The translations under genes were made by a program, and so were the position numbers. Shown piece after piece: positions 6,081 to 8,130 of a stretch of 8,130 nt of DNA. This stretch comes from an uncultured Granulicatella sp. (GTDB taxonomy: Bacteria > Bacillota > Bacilli > Lactobacillales > Aerococcaceae): contig CALIJD010000300.1 of the NCBI GenBank assembly GCA_938017885.1, positions 1 to 8,130 on the forward strand, written 5' to 3'. The first letter of the stretch is position 1. Each line of letters starts with the position of its first letter. The notes beneath the pieces are model-generated. The model saw nothing but the letters and a program-made list of their open reading frames with translations, did not search any database and was not told the origin of the DNA.

Positions 6081-6905
6081 ATGTATGAAAAAGAAGCACG
6101 ATTACGCGAACTGTTAAAAGAAGTGGGAAAAATTGTAGTACCCTATTCTGGAGGAATCGATAGTAGCTATTTATTGAAGATTGCAGTGGATACTCTAGGA
6201 CGTGACAATGTGATTGCAGCAGTCGTGAACTCGGAATTGTTCTCGGACCGAGAATTTAGTGAAGCAATCGATTTAGGAACAGAAATGGGTGCTCGTGTAT
6301 TAGGACTTGAAATGGAAGAGTTATCCGATCCGCACATTGCTTCAAACACTCCGAACAGTTGGTATTACAGTAAAAAAATGCTCTATCAAACCATCAAAAA
6401 AAATGTGGAACCAGAAGGATTTACTGTTCTTTCAGATGGATTAATTATGGACGACATCAACGATTATCGTCCCGGTGTGAAGGCGCGTAATGAGGAAGGC
6501 GTGCGTAGCCTCTTGCAAGAAGCTGGATTATATAAATCAGAAATTCGTGAATTAGCCAAACGTGCAGGAGTGACGAACTGGAATAAGACTCCTTCTTGCA
6601 GTTTAGCTTCTCGTTTTCCATATGGAACTCGCATTACTCCTGAAAAAGTAGAAGCGGTGTTTAAGGCGGAAGAATATTTTGCAAAACGTGGATTTGAACC
6701 TGTGCGTGTTCGAGTACATCAAGATTTGGCTCGTATTGAAGTAGGGGCAGACCAAATTGAAAAATTAGTTAAAAATCACGAAGAAATTAATCAGATGATG
6801 CAAGAGTTAGGGTTCTTATTTGTAACTGTTGACTTGCAAGGATATAAATATGGAAGAATGAACGATCAGCTAGATGAAAAAACGAAGAAAGAAGCGATTG
6901 GATAA
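6081..6905 (+). CDS. larE: LarE, ATP-dependent sacrificial sulfur transferase
   Basis: LarE adenylates the biscarboxylated pyridinium mononucleotide and replaces both carboxyl hydroxyls with sulfur, giving the bis-thiocarboxylate that LarC charges with nickel. The 274-residue protein has the N-type ATP pyrophosphatase PP-loop SGGIDSS (23-29), a DGLIMDDINDYRPG segment (119-132) and the catalytic WNKTPSCSLASRFPYGTRI region (167-185). Cys173 matches L. plantarum Cys176, the residue that gives up its own sulfur and becomes dehydroalanine. It is the only cysteine in the protein, so an iron-sulfur-dependent multi-cysteine LarE mechanism is excluded. AAGGA (6069-6073) lies 7 nt before the ATG. In L. 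plantarum larE belongs to the larA operon; here it is on the opposite strand behind larR. Confidence 0.96.
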   Translation: MYEKEARLRELLKEVGKIVVPYSGGIDSSYLLKIAVDTLGRDNVIAAVVNSELFSDREFSEAIDLGTEMGARVLGLEMEELSDPHIASNTPNSWYYSKKMLYQTIKKNVEPEGFTVLSDGLIMDDINDYRPGVKARNEEGVRSLLQEAGLYKSEIRELAKRAGVTNWNKTPSCSLASRFPYGTRITPEKVEAVFKAEEYFAKRGFEPVRVRVHQDLARIEVGADQIEKLVKNHEEINQMMQELGFLFVTVDLQGYKYGRMNDQLDEKTKKEAIG

Positions 6906-7441
6906 TGATTGTTTCGCCCCAAGAAGTATTAGAGTTCTGGTTTAAAGAATGTGAGCCTGCCGATTGGTTTAAGAAATCGGAGGAATTGGATACAGAAATT
7001 CGAACGAGATTTCTGCCTACTTATGAGGCTATCATTTCAGGCGAAACGGTCCATTGGCGCAAGACTCCTCGAGGCCGTCTAGCTGAAATTATTGTTCTGG
7101 ATCAATTCTCAAGAAATATGTTTCGTGAGAATGTAAAAGCGTTCGCTGCGGATTCTTTAGCGTTAATACTTGCCCAGGAAGCTTTACCTTATTGGAAGGA
7201 ATTGACGGTGGAGGAGCAAGGATTTCTTGTGATGCCTTTCATGCATTCAGAGTCTCTTTGGATTCATGATTGGGCGGCAAAATGGTTTGATGAACCAGGA
7301 TTAGAACGTCGAAAAAAATATGAATTGGCTCATCGTGCGATTATTGAACAATTTGGTAGATATCCCCATCGAAATCAAATTCTAGGAAGAAAATCGACAT
7401 TAGAAGAAGATCAATTTCTAAAAAGTCATAAAGAATTTTAA
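6905..7441 (+). CDS. DUF924 family protein coupled to larE
   Basis: The 178-residue protein shows the DUF924 pattern in full: VLEFWFKE near the start, DWFKKSEELD, GRLAEIIVLDQFSRNMFR (about 57-74), MPFMHSESL (about 109-117) and the closing HRAIIEQFGRYPHRNQILGR (about 142-161). The family is all-helical and related to TPR folds; its biochemical function is not known to me. The ATG overlaps the larE stop (TAATG, one shared base) and only a weak purine stretch precedes it, so translation is probably coupled to larE. This places it as the third gene of a larR-larE operon. A role in the Lar system would be guilt by association, since DUF924 genes are widespread without lar genes. A terminator sits on its stop codon. 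Confidence 0.88.
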   Translation: MIVSPQEVLEFWFKECEPADWFKKSEELDTEIRTRFLPTYEAIISGETVHWRKTPRGRLAEIIVLDQFSRNMFRENVKAFAADSLALILAQEALPYWKELTVEEQGFLVMPFMHSESLWIHDWAAKWFDEPGLERRKKYELAHRAIIEQFGRYPHRNQILGRKSTLEEDQFLKSHKEF

Positions 7442-7484
7442 AAAAACACAAAAAGAAAATAATGCATTTCTTTTTGTGTTTTTT
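7441..7484. terminator. Terminator of the larR-larE-DUF924 operon
   Basis: A perfect 18-bp stem, AAAAAACACAAAAAGAAA (7441-7458) with its complement at 7467-7484, surrounds an 8-nt loop. The outer six pairs are A-T, so the 3' arm itself supplies the T-run TTTTTT (7479-7484) for plus-strand termination. The left arm starts at the last base of the DUF924 stop. By symmetry it also looks like a minus-strand terminator, but no minus-strand gene approaches it. Confidence 0.85.
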
Positions 7485-7660
7485 CATGTTAAAAGATGGA
7501 AGGGCATCCATTATTGATGTGGATACAATAATATTTTCTTCTCGAACAGAAAGCGAATATGAGATTAAAAAGAAACTGCAATTTTGTAATAAAAGATTAA
7601 TCAGATTACCATTGTTTTTCCTTTATTTTTTCGGTAACATGAGTAAGCAGATTTGAGAGA
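7485..7660 (+). other. Intergenic region before the carboxypeptidase gene
   Basis: This AT-rich stretch of about 175 nt has no credible gene. A 64-codon frame from 7462 begins inside the terminator hairpin, is Phe/Ile/Arg-rich and lacks a ribosome site. The best promoter candidate is TTGTTT (7613-7618) with TAACAT (7635-7640), spacer 16 nt, which would serve the gene at 7679. I see no riboswitch-like structure or repeat. Confidence 0.5.
7613..7640 (+). promoter_or_regulatory. Possible promoter of the carboxypeptidase gene
   Basis: TTGTTT and TAACAT are separated by 16 nt and lie about 40 nt upstream of the ATG at 7679. Both boxes deviate from consensus. A promoter is expected here because the previous operon is terminated at 7484. 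Confidence 0.35.
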
Positions 7661-7678
7661 TTTAGGAGATATAAAAAC

Positions 7679-8130
7679 ATGAAAGGTCCTCGTAAATGGA
7701 TGAAAAAATTCGTGTGTGCCCTTAGCGTATTTGCTATGAGCGCTGCGAGTTTCACGCCAGTTATTTATGCGCAAGATGCCGCAAAAGAAAAAGAAGAAGC
7801 AGCTGCGATTCAAGATGTACAAAGCTACATTGCAATCGAGCAAACGAGCGGAAAAATTTTGATGCAAAAAAATCAAGATGAAGTTCGTGGAATTGCTTCA
7901 ATGAGTAAAATGATTTCACAATATTTAATTTTAGAAGCGATAAAAAAAGGAGAAATCACTTGGGAAACAAAAATCCCAATTAGTCCCAGAGCAAATCAAT
8001 TAAGTGCCAATTATAATTTATCCAATGTGCCACTATGGCCAAATGAAAAATATACAATCAAAGAACTTTTTGATGCTATCTCGATTTATTCAGCCAATGC
8101 AGCCACTCTTGCAATTGCCGAATATATTGG
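7679..8130 (+). CDS. dacA: D-alanyl-D-alanine carboxypeptidase, S11 family (5' part)
   Basis: Penicillin-binding protein of the DacA/PBP5 type, which trims the terminal D-Ala from peptidoglycan pentapeptides outside the membrane. About 150 codons are present and the frame is open at the window end. The N-terminus is a signal peptide: basic MKGPRKWMKK, a hydrophobic core to about residue 30, and likely cleavage after VIYA (31). The mature part begins with a charged KEKEE stretch, then the domain start SYIAIEQTSGKILMQKN. The nucleophile motif SxxK is Ser74-Met-Ser-Lys77 (GIASMSK) and the SxN motif is Ser138-Ala-Asn140 (YSANAAT). KTG and the C-terminal amphipathic anchor would lie beyond the window. 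AGGAG (7664-7668) is 10 nt before the ATG. The symbol is a family-level name; Bacilli often carry several paralogues. Confidence 0.92.
   Translation, partial: MKGPRKWMKKFVCALSVFAMSAASFTPVIYAQDAAKEKEEAAAIQDVQSYIAIEQTSGKILMQKNQDEVRGIASMSKMISQYLILEAIKKGEITWETKIPISPRANQLSANYNLSNVPLWPNEKYTIKELFDAISIYSANAATLAIAEYI

Noticed and set aside
7441..7484. Small RNA gene based on the long A/T hairpin
   Set aside because: Position on the DUF924 stop codon and the T-run in the 3' arm fit a plain intrinsic terminator, and no separate promoter is seen.
7462..7656. Plus-strand frame of 64 codons before the carboxypeptidase gene
   Set aside because: It starts within the loop and arm of the terminator hairpin, has no Shine-Dalgarno, and shows no protein-like composition.
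1..8130. Mobile element, tRNA or rRNA within the window
   Set aside because: No transposase, terminal inverted repeats with target duplications, tRNA cloverleaf or rRNA stretch was seen. Gene order and sites look like stable chromosomal operons.

Overview
The window comes from a low-GC Gram-positive bacterium, most likely a lactic acid bacterium of the order Lactobacillales. Pointers are purine-rich Shine-Dalgarno sequences, tightly packed operons ended by hairpin-plus-T terminators, a Gram-positive type DD-carboxypeptidase, and a lactate racemization (Lar) locus that resembles the Lactiplantibacillus plantarum system. Genus cannot be set from the sequence alone.

Layout. Positions 2-55 hold the 3' tail of an unidentified gene, followed by yidD (71-355) with a terminator on its stop codon. 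A gene with its own promoter (468-992) encodes an unrecognised exported or membrane-anchored protein. A 15-bp hairpin at 1009-1048 lies between it and the convergent larABCD operon and can terminate both. On the minus strand run larA (5238-3958), larB (3956-3213), larC (3216-1801) and larD (1787-1059). They have almost no gaps: larA/larB 1 nt apart, larB/larC overlapping in ATGA, larC/larD 13 nt apart. Divergent from larA, on the plus strand, are larR (TTG start at 5391), larE (6081-6905) and a DUF924 gene (6905-7441, joined to larE by TAATG), closed by an 18-bp hairpin terminator. The window ends inside a D-alanyl-D-alanine carboxypeptidase gene that starts at 7679.

How the genes work together. 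LarB carboxylates and cleaves nicotinic acid adenine dinucleotide, LarE adds the two sulfurs, and LarC inserts nickel with CTP, giving the nickel-pincer nucleotide. LarA carries this cofactor on a lysine and interconverts L- and D-lactate. LarD is an aquaglyceroporin-type channel suited to lactic acid passage. LarR, a Crp/Fnr-type regulator, probably controls both arms from a palindrome at 5313-5326 in the shared intergenic region. The system itself is known. The points to look at are the locus split (larE with the regulator, not with larABCD), the one-piece larC with a very long histidine tract, a PrfA-box-like operator, the DUF924 gene coupled to larE, and the absence here of nickel-uptake genes.
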